From an uncultured Alistipes sp. (GTDB lineage Bacteria > Bacteroidota > Bacteroidia > Bacteroidales > Rikenellaceae), in assembly GCA_949288735.1 (NCBI GenBank), contig CASELE010000003.1, positions 1 to 64,000 on the forward strand: 64,000 nucleotides of DNA. Reading direction: 5' to 3'. The stretch's first letter is position 1; the number at the start of each line of letters is the position of its first letter. Positions 24,809 to 33,169 of the stretch are shown piece after piece. A program made the translations under genes and the position numbers. The notes under the pieces are model-generated. The model was not told the DNA's origin. It did no database searches and was given only the letters and a program-made list of their open reading frames with translations.

Positions 24809-25621
24809 ATGCGCGGACGGACCATCGAACGGGGCTCGGCCTGGGCCCTCGTAACGGGAGCAGGCAGCGGCATCGGCCGCCGGCTGGCCGAACGGCTGGC
24901 CGACGCGGGCTACAACCTCGCCCTGGCGGGTCTCACACCCGAAAAGATTGCGACGGCGGCCGACGAACTGCGGCGCAACCACCCCGGCATCGAGGTACGA
25001 AGTCTAGCCATAGACCTCGCACGTGCCGAGGCATCGCAGGAGCTCTTCGACTGGTGCCGTCGTGAAGGCATCGATGTGGAGGTGCTTATCAACAATGCCG
25101 GCATCTTCTCCTTCTGCGACCTGCTCCGCACCCCCGAGGAGCGCATCGTGCGCATCATCATGCTCCATGATCTCACGGCGACGCTCAACTGCCGCCGTTT
25201 CGCCGAAGCCATGGCGCACCGCGGCAGGGGGGGATACATACTCAACCTCTCCTCCTTTTCGCTCTGGATGCCCTTCCCGGGACTTGCGCTCTACAGCGCC
25301 AGCAAGGCCTATCTGCGCTCCTTTTCCGTATCGTTCGCCAAGGAGGTGCACGAGGCCGGCATCCGCGTCACGGCCGTCTGTCCGGCAGGCGTGGCCACCG
25401 ACCTCTACGGTCTTCCTCCCCGCTGGCAGCGCATCGGCATGCGGCTGGGAGTACTGATTTCTGCCGACCGCTGCGCCCGGCGCAGCCTGCGCGCCCTGTG
25501 GCGCGGCCGGCGCACGATCGTGCCCGACTGGTGGAACCGGGCACTCATACCGCTCTGCAAGCTGCTTCCCATGTGGATCATCCGTCCGATCAGACGCTTC
25601 ACCATGACATTCCAGAAATGA
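24809..25621 (+). CDS. Short-chain dehydrogenase/reductase, candidate hydroxysteroid dehydrogenase
   Basis: The 270-residue SDR has the cofactor motif TGAGSGIG near residue 16, the NNAG motif near 94, catalytic Ser in LNLSSFS, and the catalytic YSASK near 160. The C-terminus has a hydrophobic, basic extension (LIPLCKLLPMWIIRPIRRF) that may touch the membrane. It starts 2 bp after the ene-reductase stop, so it is coupled. SDRs of this class oxidise or reduce hydroxyls, including the 3-OH of steroids; with an adjacent 5-alpha-reductase, a 3-beta- or 3-alpha-HSDH role is plausible. Position specificity cannot be read from sequence. Confidence 0.87.
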   Translation: MRGRTIERGSAWALVTGAGSGIGRRLAERLADAGYNLALAGLTPEKIATAADELRRNHPGIEVRSLAIDLARAEASQELFDWCRREGIDVEVLINNAGIFSFCDLLRTPEERIVRIIMLHDLTATLNCRRFAEAMAHRGRGGYILNLSSFSLWMPFPGLALYSASKAYLRSFSVSFAKEVHEAGIRVTAVCPAGVATDLYGLPPRWQRIGMRLGVLISADRCARRSLRALWRGRRTIVPDWWNRALIPLCKLLPMWIIRPIRRFTMTFQK

Positions 25622-26271
25622 AACCGCACACACCTCTGCGCAACATCGTCTTCGATCTCGGAGGCGTATTGGCCGACCTCGATCCCGAACGCTGCAAGGC
25701 ATCGTTCCGGGCTCTCGGCATGCCCCAGGTCGCCGAATGGATCGACCCCTGCTACCCCTCCGACCTCTTCGCCCGCATGGAACGGGGCGACCTCACGGCC
25801 GCCGAAACCTGCGAAGAGCTGCGCCGCATCACCGGCCGCACGGAGGTTACGGACGAAGCCATCGCCGCAGCCTACCGCTCGCTCATCACAGGCATCCCGC
25901 GCTACAAACTGCGCATGGTACAAGCTCTGCGCGAAGCCGGATTCGCCACCTATATGCTCTCGAACAACAACCCGATCTCCATGCCCTATCTGGCCGAATG
26001 CCTCTTCACGGCCGACGGGCGTACCATGGGCGACTACTTCGTGCGCATCTATCTCTCCTACGAGATGCACGAGCTGAAACCGTCGCCCTCCATATTCCAC
26101 AAAATGATAGACGACAGCGGCATGGTGCCCGGTGAAACCCTGTTCATCGACGACGGAGCGGCATCGATAGCCACGGCACACGATCTCGGCTTCCGCACCT
26201 ACATGCCCGCTCCGCACGAGGATTTCCGCTCCGTTTTCGACGGTTTCGCCGTCCGTTTCCCGGCCGACTGA
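25618..26271 (+). CDS. HAD-superfamily phosphatase (YihX-like)
   Basis: The ATG overlaps the SDR stop by 4 bp (ATGA), making this the fourth gene of the operon. The 217-residue protein has motif I VFDLGGVLADLD, motif II MLSNNNP, the Lys motif LKPSPSIFHKMI and motif IV FIDDGAASIATA. Replacement of the second motif I Asp by Gly (DLGGV) matches the YihX/epoxide-hydrolase-N group. Sugar phosphates are usual substrates; a role in the steroid module is not evident and it may simply be carried along. Confidence 0.85.
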   Translation: MKPHTPLRNIVFDLGGVLADLDPERCKASFRALGMPQVAEWIDPCYPSDLFARMERGDLTAAETCEELRRITGRTEVTDEAIAAAYRSLITGIPRYKLRMVQALREAGFATYMLSNNNPISMPYLAECLFTADGRTMGDYFVRIYLSYEMHELKPSPSIFHKMIDDSGMVPGETLFIDDGAASIATAHDLGFRTYMPAPHEDFRSVFDGFAVRFPAD

Positions 26272-26336
26272 ACATCCGGCACGGAGGCTCCGGGTGAGCC
26301 CGGAGAAGCAAGGACGCGATTATTTTTCCGAAAAGC

Positions 26337-26367
26337 TTTGCAGAAATCAAAAAAAGCCTTATATTTG
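26337..26367 (+). promoter_or_regulatory. Promoter of the tRNA-Pro pair
   Basis: TTTG at 26337-26340, a 19-bp spacer and TATATTTG at 26360-26367 form a near-consensus Bacteroidetes promoter. The rest of 26272-26451 shows no gene. Confidence 0.75.
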
Positions 26368-26451
26368 CACTCCGAAATCGAAGGATTTCTTCCGGTATCC
26401 GCCGATGCGGCACAATCCCAGGCGCCGCACATCAATCGGGGACGGAATCGA

Positions 26452-26526
26452 CGGGGTGTAGCGCAGTCCGGTTAGCGCACCTGCTTTGGGAGCAGGGGGT
26501 CACAGGTTCGAATCCTGTTACCCCGA
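26452..26526 (+). tRNA. tRNA-Pro (anticodon TGG)
   Basis: Acceptor CGGGGTG pairs with TACCCCG (one G-T). The anticodon stem CCTGC/GCAGG encloses TTTGGGA, giving anticodon TGG. The T-arm is ACAGG-TTCGAAT-CCTGT. CCA is not encoded. Confidence 0.94.
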
Positions 26527-26548
26527 CTCGTCGGAGAGAGATATAGTT

Positions 26549-26623
26549 CGGGGTGTAGCGCAGTCCGGTTAGCGCGCCAGCTTCGGGAGTTGGAGGTCGC
26601 TGGTTCGAATCCAGTCTCCCCGA
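26549..26623 (+). tRNA. tRNA-Pro (anticodon CGG)
   Basis: This gene lies 22 bp after the first tRNA-Pro and is likely co-transcribed. The anticodon stem CCAGC/GTTGG encloses TTCGGGA, giving anticodon CGG. The acceptor stem has a T-T mismatch at pair 6-67, unlike its neighbour; otherwise it folds normally. Confidence 0.92.
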
Positions 26624-26821
26624 CACGAGAGGGGCCCGTCTGCTTTGCGGCAGATCGGCCCCTCGCTCTTTCCCGATCACTGACCGTCGGCGCGATCCGC
26701 TGTTCTCCGCTCGTCATCTCCTCCCGCTCCACCCTGCGACAGAAAATCGGCATACGGCGGAACCATCGGGAAAAGGCAGAATCCGTCCATCCCCGAAGCG
26801 TGAAAAATAGAGACCGAAATG

Positions 26822-26853
26822 TTTTGAATACCTACTATTTTTGCCGTACTTTG
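26822..26853 (+). promoter_or_regulatory. Candidate promoter of the cold-shock gene
   Basis: TATTTTTG at 26836-26843 is an exact -7 box. Alternatively TTTTG (26822-26826) pairs with a shortened TACTTTG (26847-26853) at about 20 bp. Which one is used is unclear. Confidence 0.45.
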
Positions 26854-26881
26854 TTGACCGATTCACTTTAATTCAATGCAT

Positions 26882-27082
26882 ATGAAAGGTACTGTAAAAT
26901 GGTTCGATAGCAAGAAGGGCTACGGATTCATCACCGAGGAGGGCGGAAAGGAGATATTCGTCCACTTCACCGGCATCGTCAGCGAAGGATTCCGTTCGCT
27001 GCGCGAGCACCAGAAAGTCGAGTTCGAGATCGAGAACGGTGCCAAGGGTGAGCAGGCGGTAAACGTGACCGTCATCGAATAG
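26882..27082 (+). CDS. Cold-shock protein (CspA family)
   Basis: The 66-residue OB-fold protein begins [17 protein letters not shown] with RNP1-like KGYGFI and RNP2-like EIFVHFTGI, the RNA- and ssDNA-binding motifs of CspA. The ATG two codons upstream (26876) is possible but MKGTVKWF is the family start. It probably acts as an RNA chaperone. It is a single-gene unit with its own terminator; expression control could involve its 5' leader, which is short here, unlike in Escherichia coli cspA. Confidence 0.95.
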   Translation: MKGTVKWFDSKKGYGFITEEGGKEIFVHFTGIVSEGFRSLREHQKVEFEIENGAKGEQAVNVTVIE

Positions 27083-27113
27083 ACGGCCGTCCCGAAAGGA
27101 TCCGTTCGCCGAA

Positions 27114-27150
27114 GAGGAGGAGAGACCTAACGATCTCTCCTCCTCTTTTT
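27114..27150 (+). terminator. Intrinsic terminator of the cold-shock gene
   Basis: GAGGAGGAGAGA (27114-27125) pairs with its exact complement at 27134-27145 and is followed by five T. Confidence 0.9.
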
Positions 27151-27163
27151 CATCCCGAAGGAT

Positions 27164-27193
27164 TGGAACTCTCGAAAAAAAATTCTATATTTG
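27164..27193 (+). promoter_or_regulatory. Promoter of the phosphofructokinase gene
   Basis: TTG at 27164-27166, 19 bp and TATATTTG at 27186-27193 give a close match, leaving a leader of roughly 50 bases. Confidence 0.75.
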
Positions 27194-27248
27194 AAGCATC
27201 AACCCGGATCTCCGGGTCAGAAATCGACTAATTTTTATTCCGAAAGCT

Positions 27249-28481
27249 ATGAAAGAAGCTATTGCCATTCTTACGGGCGGCGGTCCCGCCCCGGGCATGA
27301 ACACCGTGGTCGGCAGCGTCGCCAAGACCTTTCTCCGCCGGGGCTACCGCGTCATCGGTCTTCACGAGGGATATACGGGTCTCTTCCGGCCCGAACCCCG
27401 TACGGTGGACATTGACTACGCGATGGCCGACGGCATATTCAACCAGGGGGGATCGTTCCTGCAGATGAGCCGGTTCAAGCCCTCGGATATAGATTTCGAA
27501 CAGCACTTCAACCTCGCCTTCTTCACCGGAAACAACGTGAAGCTGCTCGTCACAGTGGGAGGCGACGATACGGCATCGACGGCCAACCGCATCGCACGGT
27601 TCCTCGAAACGAAGAAATACCCCATCGCCAACATCCACGTTCCGAAGACCATCGACAACGATCTGCCTCTGCCCGACGGCACGCCCACTTTCGGCTACGA
27701 ATCGGCCAAGGAGAAGGGTGCGGTAATCGGCCGCGCCGTCTACGTCGACGCCCGTACCAGCGGCAACTGGTTTGTGGTGGCTGCCATGGGCCGCAGCGCG
27801 GGCCATCTCGCCTTCGGCATCGGCGAGGCATGCCACTACCCCATGATCGTCATCCCCGAGATGTTCGACAAGACGGAAATCACGGTCGACAAGATCGTCA
27901 ACCTGGTTATCTCGTCGATTATCAAGCGCAAGCTGATGCACATGGACTACGGCGCCGCCATCATCTCCGAAGGGGTCTTCCATGCGCTGAGCGACGAGGA
28001 GATCCGCCGCAGCGGCGTCCACTTCACCTACGACGAGCACGGACATCCGGAGCTGGGCAAGGTGTCGAAAGCCCATATATTCAACGAGATAATCGAACGG
28101 AAACTCAAAGAGCTCAACATCCGGGCCAAACTCCGTCCCGTCGAGGTCGGCTACGAGGTCCGCTGTCAGGACCCGATCGCCTACGACCTGACCTACTGCT
28201 CGGAACTCGGCATCGGTGTCTACAAGCTCTTCTCCGAAGGGAAGACGGGGTGCATGGTCTACGTAAACAGCGAAGGCAATGTCGCACCGCTCTATCTCAA
28301 GGATCTGCAGGACCCCGCCACGGGCAAGATTCCGCCCCGTCTGGTAGACATCCGCTCGGACCGTTTCCATTCGGTAATCAACAACATTCTCAACTTTATC
28401 GAACCGGCCGACTACGAGGCAGCCCGTGCCTACGTCGCCGATCCGGAGCGCTACGATCTGGCCCTCATCCTCAACTGGTAG
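27249..28481 (+). CDS. Phosphofructokinase, probably pyrophosphate-dependent
   Basis: The 410-residue glycolytic enzyme phosphorylates fructose 6-phosphate. Motifs are LTGGGPAPGMN at the N-terminus, VTVGGDDTASTA near 100 and the catalytic PKTIDNDLPLPDG near 130. Asp in the GGDD position, where ATP-type enzymes have Gly (GGDGS), indicates use of pyrophosphate, the usual state in Bacteroidetes. AMGRSAGHLAFG and the substrate-binding PEMFDKTEI region follow. Pyrophosphate use is inferred from motif, not tested. It is monocistronic and ends at a hairpin shared with the convergent gene. Confidence 0.9.
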   Translation: MKEAIAILTGGGPAPGMNTVVGSVAKTFLRRGYRVIGLHEGYTGLFRPEPRTVDIDYAMADGIFNQGGSFLQMSRFKPSDIDFEQHFNLAFFTGNNVKLLVTVGGDDTASTANRIARFLETKKYPIANIHVPKTIDNDLPLPDGTPTFGYESAKEKGAVIGRAVYVDARTSGNWFVVAAMGRSAGHLAFGIGEACHYPMIVIPEMFDKTEITVDKIVNLVISSIIKRKLMHMDYGAAIISEGVFHALSDEEIRRSGVHFTYDEHGHPELGKVSKAHIFNEIIERKLKELNIRAKLRPVEVGYEVRCQDPIAYDLTYCSELGIGVYKLFSEGKTGCMVYVNSEGNVAPLYLKDLQDPATGKIPPRLVDIRSDRFHSVINNILNFIEPADYEAARAYVADPERYDLALILNW

Positions 28482-28502
28482 CGCATGGCCGCGGTCAAAG
28501 AG

Positions 28503-28534
28503 AGACCCCCGCTTCTCAAAAGAGGCGGGGGTCT
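28503..28534 (+). terminator. Hairpin between convergent genes after phosphofructokinase
   Basis: AGACCCCCGC (28503-28512) pairs with GCGGGGGTCT (28525-28534). It overlaps the last codons of the leftward SLOG gene. No T-run is present, so termination efficiency is uncertain. Confidence 0.6.
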
Positions 28535-29010
28535 GTCATCTCTTCGCGGAGCGGAGCGAGATGTTCGACGGGAATACCCGTGCGCTCGGCCCGGCGAACC
28601 GTATAGCCGGTCCCCCCCGGCGAACCGTCGTACCAGGCCACGAGCAGCGAAGCCTCCGCCACAAGCCGGTCATTGCGAAGCCGGTAGCACTCGGGGCGGT
28701 ACTCCGGACAGACTACTATCCGTTCGTCGGCCTCGGCCAGCACCCGTCGGTAGCGAGTGCGGGCCGTCTCCGGGAAACGCCGCTCCTGCCCCTCAAAGGG
28801 GAGCACGCAGACAAGCCGCACATCGGGAAACTCAGCTTTCAGTTCCAGTACCGCCTCGGCTGCCGCAAGGTCGAAACCTACGGCCATGCCACTGAAAAAG
28901 GAGCGGAAGCCATCGCCGTAAAGCCGGCGCAGAAGCTCACGGAGCGGCGCGTCGGCCTCACCCCGGTAGGAGCGATGGCCGGTAAAGGAGACGGAAGCGG
29001 AACGGTTCAT
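28516..29010 (-). CDS. SLOG-superfamily (YpsA/DUF1273-like) protein
   Basis: From MNRSASVSFTGHR the protein has 164 residues; an ATG one codon upstream is possible. The N-terminal SFTGHR strand-loop, FFSGMAVGFDLAAAEAV near 38-54 and VAWYDGSPGGTGYTVRRA near 124-141 are hallmarks of the SLOG Rossmann fold, which binds nucleotide-like ligands. YpsA-type members have been linked to cell division or stress, but function here is unknown. It is divergent from the YtxH gene. Confidence 0.75.
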   Translation of the reverse strand: MNRSASVSFTGHRSYRGEADAPLRELLRRLYGDGFRSFFSGMAVGFDLAAAEAVLELKAEFPDVRLVCVLPFEGQERRFPETARTRYRRVLAEADERIVVCPEYRPECYRLRNDRLVAEASLLVAWYDGSPGGTGYTVRRAERTGIPVEHLAPLREEMTDPRLF

Positions 29011-29083
29011 CATGAAGACAAAGATAGCTCTTTGGCGCGGACTTTGCACCGTATCGGGTGTATTCATCAAAAAAACACCCATC

Positions 29084-29293
29084 ATGAAAAACACGGGAAT
29101 CTGCATTGCCGCCTCGCTCGTGGGAGGCATGCTTGTCGGTACGGCGCTCACCCTGCTTCTCACACCCAAATCGGGTCCCGAAATGCGGCAGCAAATCCGC
29201 GACCTCGTGGAACGGGAGACACGGCACATGCGTGAAAAGGCCGAACGGATGCGCGAAGCGCTCGACGACGACCGGGACGGTCAGCCGCTCTAA
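29084..29293 (+). CDS. YtxH-domain small membrane protein
   Basis: The 69-residue protein has an N-terminal membrane helix with Gly-rich face (CIAASLVGGMLVGTALTLLL), then TPKSGPEMRQQIRD and a charged helix. TPKSG after the helix is the YtxH (gas-vesicle-like) hallmark. It probably acts in envelope stress, but this is not shown. The longer upstream frame overlaps the divergent SLOG gene and is rejected. It is 13 bp ahead of the next membrane protein and forms an operon with it. Confidence 0.75.
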   Translation: MKNTGICIAASLVGGMLVGTALTLLLTPKSGPEMRQQIRDLVERETRHMREKAERMREALDDDRDGQPL

Positions 29294-29306
29294 AAGCCGG
29301 ATACGC

Positions 29307-29651
29307 ATGGGACGTCCCGAAGCGGCACGCCAAGCCTTTGTCGTTCCGCTGATCCTCTTCGTTCTGGCCGCCTCGCTGGGCGGCCTGCTTCTCGTCGCGG
29401 CGCTGGTCGTCTGGCTCGCCGCCGCAACCGGCTCGTTGGTCGGCGCAATGTTTCTGGCGGGCATACTCTGCATCACGGCCACCATGCTGCTCTACCTGCT
29501 GGTTCTGCGTACACCTTTCGCCCTTCTGCGCGACCGGCTCGATACGGTCTACGAGACGGCACGGAGCCTGCGTGCGGGTTACGACAGCCTGCTGCGCAAA
29601 TGGCGGCTCGTGGCCGCCTTGCTCGAATGGCCGGCCGACGGACGGAAATGA
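29307..29651 (+). CDS. Holin-X-like (phage holin superfamily III) membrane protein
   Basis: The start at 29307 gives 114 residues with two long hydrophobic helices (VVPLILFVLAASLGGLLLVAA and GAMFLAGILCITATMLLYLL) and a basic soluble C-terminus. Proteins of this shape paired with YtxH proteins are common in Bacteroidetes and are usually annotated as holin superfamily; they are not evidence of a phage. Function is unknown. The gene is followed by a strong terminator. Confidence 0.7.
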   Translation: MGRPEAARQAFVVPLILFVLAASLGGLLLVAALVVWLAAATGSLVGAMFLAGILCITATMLLYLLVLRTPFALLRDRLDTVYETARSLRAGYDSLLRKWRLVAALLEWPADGRK

Positions 29652-29652
29652 C

Positions 29653-29688
29653 GAAGGGGCGGTTCCTCGGAACCGCCCCTTCCTTTTT
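29653..29688 (+). terminator. Intrinsic terminator of the YtxH operon
   Basis: GAAGGGGCGGTTCC (29653-29666) pairs perfectly with its complement at 29669-29682 and is followed by CTTTTT. Confidence 0.9.
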
Positions 29689-29707
29689 CTCCGGAAGCCA
29701 AAGAGAA

Positions 29708-30265
29708 CTACTTGCCGAAATAACGCTTGTAGAGACCCTCGAAGCCCTTGCCGTGACGAGCCTCGTCCTTGGCCATCTCGTGCACCGTATCATGCACGGC
29801 ATCAAGATTCTCCTGCTTGGCCAGACGCGCCAGACGCATCTTGTCCTCACAGGCACCGCACTCGGCATTCATGCGCTTGTAGAGATTGGTCTTCGTATCC
29901 CATACCACCTCGCCGATCAGTTCGGCGAACTTCGAGGCGTGCTCTGCCTCCTCCCAGGCATAACGCTTGTAGGCCTCGGCTATTTCGGGATAGCCCTCGC
30001 GGTCGGCCTGACGGCTCATGGCCAGATACATGCCCACTTCCGTGCATTCGCCCATGAAGTGGTTCTGCAGACCCTCCCAGAGCTCCTTGCTGGCGCCCTT
30101 TCCGTCGCCGATCTTATGCTCGGTCACATATTCGAGACCTTCGCTCTGCTCGATTACCTCTACGAACTTATCCTTGCCTACCTTGCACATCGGGCACTGC
30201 TCGGGTGCCTCGGGACCTTCGTGAATGTACCCGCAAACGGTACAACGCCATTTCTTGGTTGCCAT
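29708..30265 (-). CDS. Rubrerythrin with N-terminal rubredoxin domain
   Basis: The 185-residue protein protects anaerobes by reducing hydrogen peroxide. The rubredoxin part is N-terminal ([10 protein letters not shown] and CPMCKVG, residues about 8-27). The ferritin-like diiron domain follows, with ligands in [33 protein letters not shown] and [12 protein letters not shown]. Rubredoxin first ('reverse' order) is common in Bacteroidales and clostridia. It is monocistronic. It needs an electron donor such as NADH:rubredoxin reductase, not seen here. Confidence 0.93.
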   Translation of the reverse strand: MATKKWRCTVCGYIHEGPEAPEQCPMCKVGKDKFVEVIEQSEGLEYVTEHKIGDGKGASKELWEGLQNHFMGECTEVGMYLAMSRQADREGYPEIAEAYKRYAWEEAEHASKFAELIGEVVWDTKTNLYKRMNAECGACEDKMRLARLAKQENLDAVHDTVHEMAKDEARHGKGFEGLYKRYFGK

Positions 30266-30321
30266 AATCCGAATGTATTAGATGTTGTGTGTAATGTTCG
30301 TCGGTCTCATACCCGACACGA

Positions 30322-30329
30322 CAAAGATA
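30322..30329 (-). promoter_or_regulatory. -7 element TATCTTTG of the rubrerythrin gene
   Basis: Read leftward the bases are TATCTTTG, 56 bp before the ATG. No clear -33 element was seen, and no PerR- or OxyR-like box was recognised. Confidence 0.6.
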
Positions 30330-30407
30330 GACCATTCCCTCGATTTTCCATAGAAAAATCCATCGTATTTACTTATACCGCCATAGGAGCGTTCTATAGG
30401 CCGCTCT

Positions 30408-31352
30408 CTATTCTCCGTCGAGCGCCGCCTCGATAGCACCCACGTCGGCCGTATCCTTCACCACGATACGTTTCGTCCGGTCGAGCAGATAGAGCGACGG
30501 AACGGCCCTCAGATCATACGTCCCTTCGAACAACGTGCCGTCGTCGCAGGCGAGCAGCCATGAGGCGGGCAGGCGCCCCCCGCAGTAACGGAGAGCCTCC
30601 GTATCGCCCCGCGGCAACAGGTAGAGCAGTGTCAGGGAGCCCCTTTCGAGCCGTTCGTTCACAAGGGGCGACGCCGCCACCTCGAGACTCAGCCTCTCGC
30701 AGGCGGAGCAGTCGGGATCGGCGACAAAGAGCAGCGTATGGTCCGATTGCAGATCGTAGAGCGTAGCCTCTTCGCCCGTCGAAAGGACAAACCGCAAATC
30801 GGCCGCCGGTTCCCCCACCCGGCAGCGCAGGGCAAGCCGCAGCTGTTCTGCCGGACGCAGACGCTCCCACTCCGTAAGCAGCTTCGAGGAGACAACGGTC
30901 CGCAACACGGGAATATAGAGTTCGTCGTCACGCAACGGCGAATTGGGATCGTAGAGCACCCGTTCGGCGAGCATCCAGAAATAGAGAAGCCCCATGCGCG
31001 ATACGGAGGCACGGCACATCAGCGAATCGATCGGCGCGGAGTCCGACGCGACGGCACACAGCGCCGCATGTCGGGCGAAGAGCCCGAGCATGCGCAGCGT
31101 ATCGGCCCGTACGAGTGCCGCCGTATCGGCGAAATCGAAGCCGTCCCAATAGTGTGCGCGCAGCCATGCGGCCCGTGCCGCCGGCGCGACATCCGCGGGC
31201 GGCATCCGCGGCAGAAAGGCATCGGGCACAAAGCGACGGGCCGTATCGCCGGTATCCTCCTCCGCCCTTCCGCCGACCGGACGCGGCGACGGGCCGCAAC
31301 CCGATACGCACAGCGTTCCGACAGCGAGCAGAAGCAGCAGCAGGCGTTTCAT
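30408..31352 (-). CDS. Thioredoxin-like lipoprotein (DUF5106-type)
   Basis: From MKRLLLLLLAVGTLC at 31352 the protein has 314 residues with a lipobox CVSGC, so it is an envelope lipoprotein. The middle is helical (DUF5106-like). The C-terminal third has a thioredoxin fold with LLFVADPDCSACERL, a C-x2-C active site (Cys-Ser-Ala-Cys), and a cis-Pro region AVPSLYLLD. A role in periplasmic thiol-disulfide exchange or stress is plausible. The longer frame to 31424 contains no better start. Confidence 0.75.
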   Translation of the reverse strand: MKRLLLLLLAVGTLCVSGCGPSPRPVGGRAEEDTGDTARRFVPDAFLPRMPPADVAPAARAAWLRAHYWDGFDFADTAALVRADTLRMLGLFARHAALCAVASDSAPIDSLMCRASVSRMGLLYFWMLAERVLYDPNSPLRDDELYIPVLRTVVSSKLLTEWERLRPAEQLRLALRCRVGEPAADLRFVLSTGEEATLYDLQSDHTLLFVADPDCSACERLSLEVAASPLVNERLERGSLTLLYLLPRGDTEALRYCGGRLPASWLLACDDGTLFEGTYDLRAVPSLYLLDRTKRIVVKDTADVGAIEAALDGE

Positions 31353-31441
31353 TGCTTCCATTCCGGTTCGTATTCCAAAGAACGGACAACGACGGTCCGA
31401 AGGCCGTCGCTGTCCGTCCATCACAGGCTCCGGGCTGCTGC

Positions 31442-33169
31442 TCAGAGCGTCTCCTCCTCGACCCGACGGAAGAGAGCCACATCCTCGGCCGGCGAGTTCA
31501 TCACGAAGGCATGGGCCTCGGCGATCTTAGCTTCGGCCAAACGGGCGAAGATACGCGCCGAAGCGGCGTACTCGTCCGACTCGCCGGCCTGACGGGCCAG
31601 CAGATAGCCGATGATGATGTGGCCGGCCGTCTCGACCAGCCGGCGTGCATGGAGATCCTTGTACCCGGCCGTCTCCTTGTCCATCGCCTCGACACGCTCC
31701 GTCATCTCGACGAAACGTCCGGTAAGAGTACGCAGCTGCGCCACGACAGGCTGCATGGACTCGGCGTACGAGGCCTCGGCATAACGGTCGATCTGCTCCT
31801 TGAAGGTACCCTTCGTCACGGCGTTGATGGCCGCCACGACCTGCAACTGCGACGTACCCTCGTAGATGTTCATGATTCGGGCGTCGCGATAGAGCCGTTC
31901 GCAGGCATAATCCTTCATGAAGCCCGAACCGCCGTGGATCTGCACGGCATCGTAAGCCAGCTGGTTGGCATACTCCGAAGCAAAGAGTTTCACCAGCGGC
32001 GTAAAGCCGTCGGCCAGACGGTTGTAGAACTTCATCTCCTGACGCTCGGCTGCCTCCAGCGAACGCTCCTGCGCGATGTGTCCGTAGAGCTTGTACATCT
32101 CCACGAAACGCGTCGTCTCATAGAGCAGCGCGCGGGCTCCCTGCAGCTTGGCCTTCATCAGCGAAAGCATCTCGGCCACGGCGGCAAAACGGACGATCGG
32201 CTTCCCGAACTGCATGCGCTCGTGCGCGTACTTCAGCGCTTCGCGGTAGGCCGCCTCACAAAGTCCCACCGACTGGGCGCCGATACCCAGACGGGCGGCA
32301 TTCATGAGCGACATCACATATTTGATCAGGCCCATCTTGCGGTCGCCCACAAGCTGTGCGGGAGCATCGGTATAGACCAGCTCACAGGTGGGCGAACCCT
32401 TGATGCCGAGCTTGTTCTCGATTCGGCGCACCTTCACGCCGCCGTCGCGCCGGTCATAGGCGAGCATCGAGAGGCCGCGGGCATCGGTCGTCCCCTCCTC
32501 CGTACGCGCCAGCACGAGCGAGATGTCACCGTCGCCGTTGGTGATGAAGCGCTTCACACCGTTCAGCAGCCAGGTCTGACGCTCCTCGCTCCAGGTCGCA
32601 CGGAGCGTCACGGCACCGAGATCCGAACCGGCATCGGGTTCGGTAAGAGCCATGGCGCAGGTCTCGCCCGCCGAAACACGGGGCAGGTACTTGGCCTTGA
32701 GCTCCTCCGAAGCGAACTCGTTAAGCGTCTCGGCGCAATCCTGCAGACCCCAGATGTTCTCGAATCCGGCATCGGCACGGGCTACCATCTCGTTGGCCAT
32801 CACGAAGCAGACGAGCGGGAAATTCAGGCCGTCGTACTTGCGCGGGAGGGTCAGACCGCTCAGACCGGCATCGACGATCGCCTGAAGGTTCCGTGCCGTA
32901 CCTGCAGCATATTTCACGTGGTCGTTCTCCACGCGCGGACCTTCGTGATCCACCCCTTCGGCATTCGGAGCGATGACATCGCCGCAGACACCGCCCGCAA
33001 TCTCCAGCACGCGGCGGTAGGAGTCCATGGCATCGTCGAAATCCTGGGGCGCATAGTCGTAGAGCTCCTTCTCGGCGAAACCGCGCTCCTTCAGCTCCAC
33101 GATCCGGCGCATCATCGGATGGCCGAGGTGAAACTGCAAATCCTTGTTATCTGAAAAGAAATTAGCCAT
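31442..33169 (-). CDS. Acyl-CoA dehydrogenase
   Basis: The ATG at 33169 overlaps the etfA stop (ATGA), giving 575 residues. Longer than the typical 380 because of a C-terminal extension, as in a Bacteroidetes and proteobacterial subgroup. Family motifs are ALTEPDAGSDLGAV (FAD and substrate binding), NGVKRFITNGDGD, AARLGIGAQSVG, IHGGSGFMKDYACER and the C-terminal IMNIYEGTSQLQ. Electrons would pass to the ETF encoded just upstream. Chain-length specificity is unknown; a short-chain (butyryl-like) or other acyl-CoA is possible. Confidence 0.92.
   Translation of the reverse strand: MANFFSDNKDLQFHLGHPMMRRIVELKERGFAEKELYDYAPQDFDDAMDSYRRVLEIAGGVCGDVIAPNAEGVDHEGPRVENDHVKYAAGTARNLQAIVDAGLSGLTLPRKYDGLNFPLVCFVMANEMVARADAGFENIWGLQDCAETLNEFASEELKAKYLPRVSAGETCAMALTEPDAGSDLGAVTLRATWSEERQTWLLNGVKRFITNGDGDISLVLARTEEGTTDARGLSMLAYDRRDGGVKVRRIENKLGIKGSPTCELVYTDAPAQLVGDRKMGLIKYVMSLMNAARLGIGAQSVGLCEAAYREALKYAHERMQFGKPIVRFAAVAEMLSLMKAKLQGARALLYETTRFVEMYKLYGHIAQERSLEAAERQEMKFYNRLADGFTPLVKLFASEYANQLAYDAVQIHGGSGFMKDYACERLYRDARIMNIYEGTSQLQVVAAINAVTKGTFKEQIDRYAEASYAESMQPVVAQLRTLTGRFVEMTERVEAMDKETAGYKDLHARRLVETAGHIIIGYLLARQAGESDEYAASARIFARLAEAKIAEAHAFVMNSPAEDVALFRRVEEETL

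Noticed and set aside
26432-26680. Leftward ORF with a DSNQRP-type sequence over the tRNA-Pro genes
   Set aside because: This is the well-known false protein made by antisense translation of tRNA genes.
29307-29651. Holin-like protein as a sign of another prophage
   Set aside because: It is in an operon with YtxH in otherwise normal host DNA; such pairs are common chromosomal genes.
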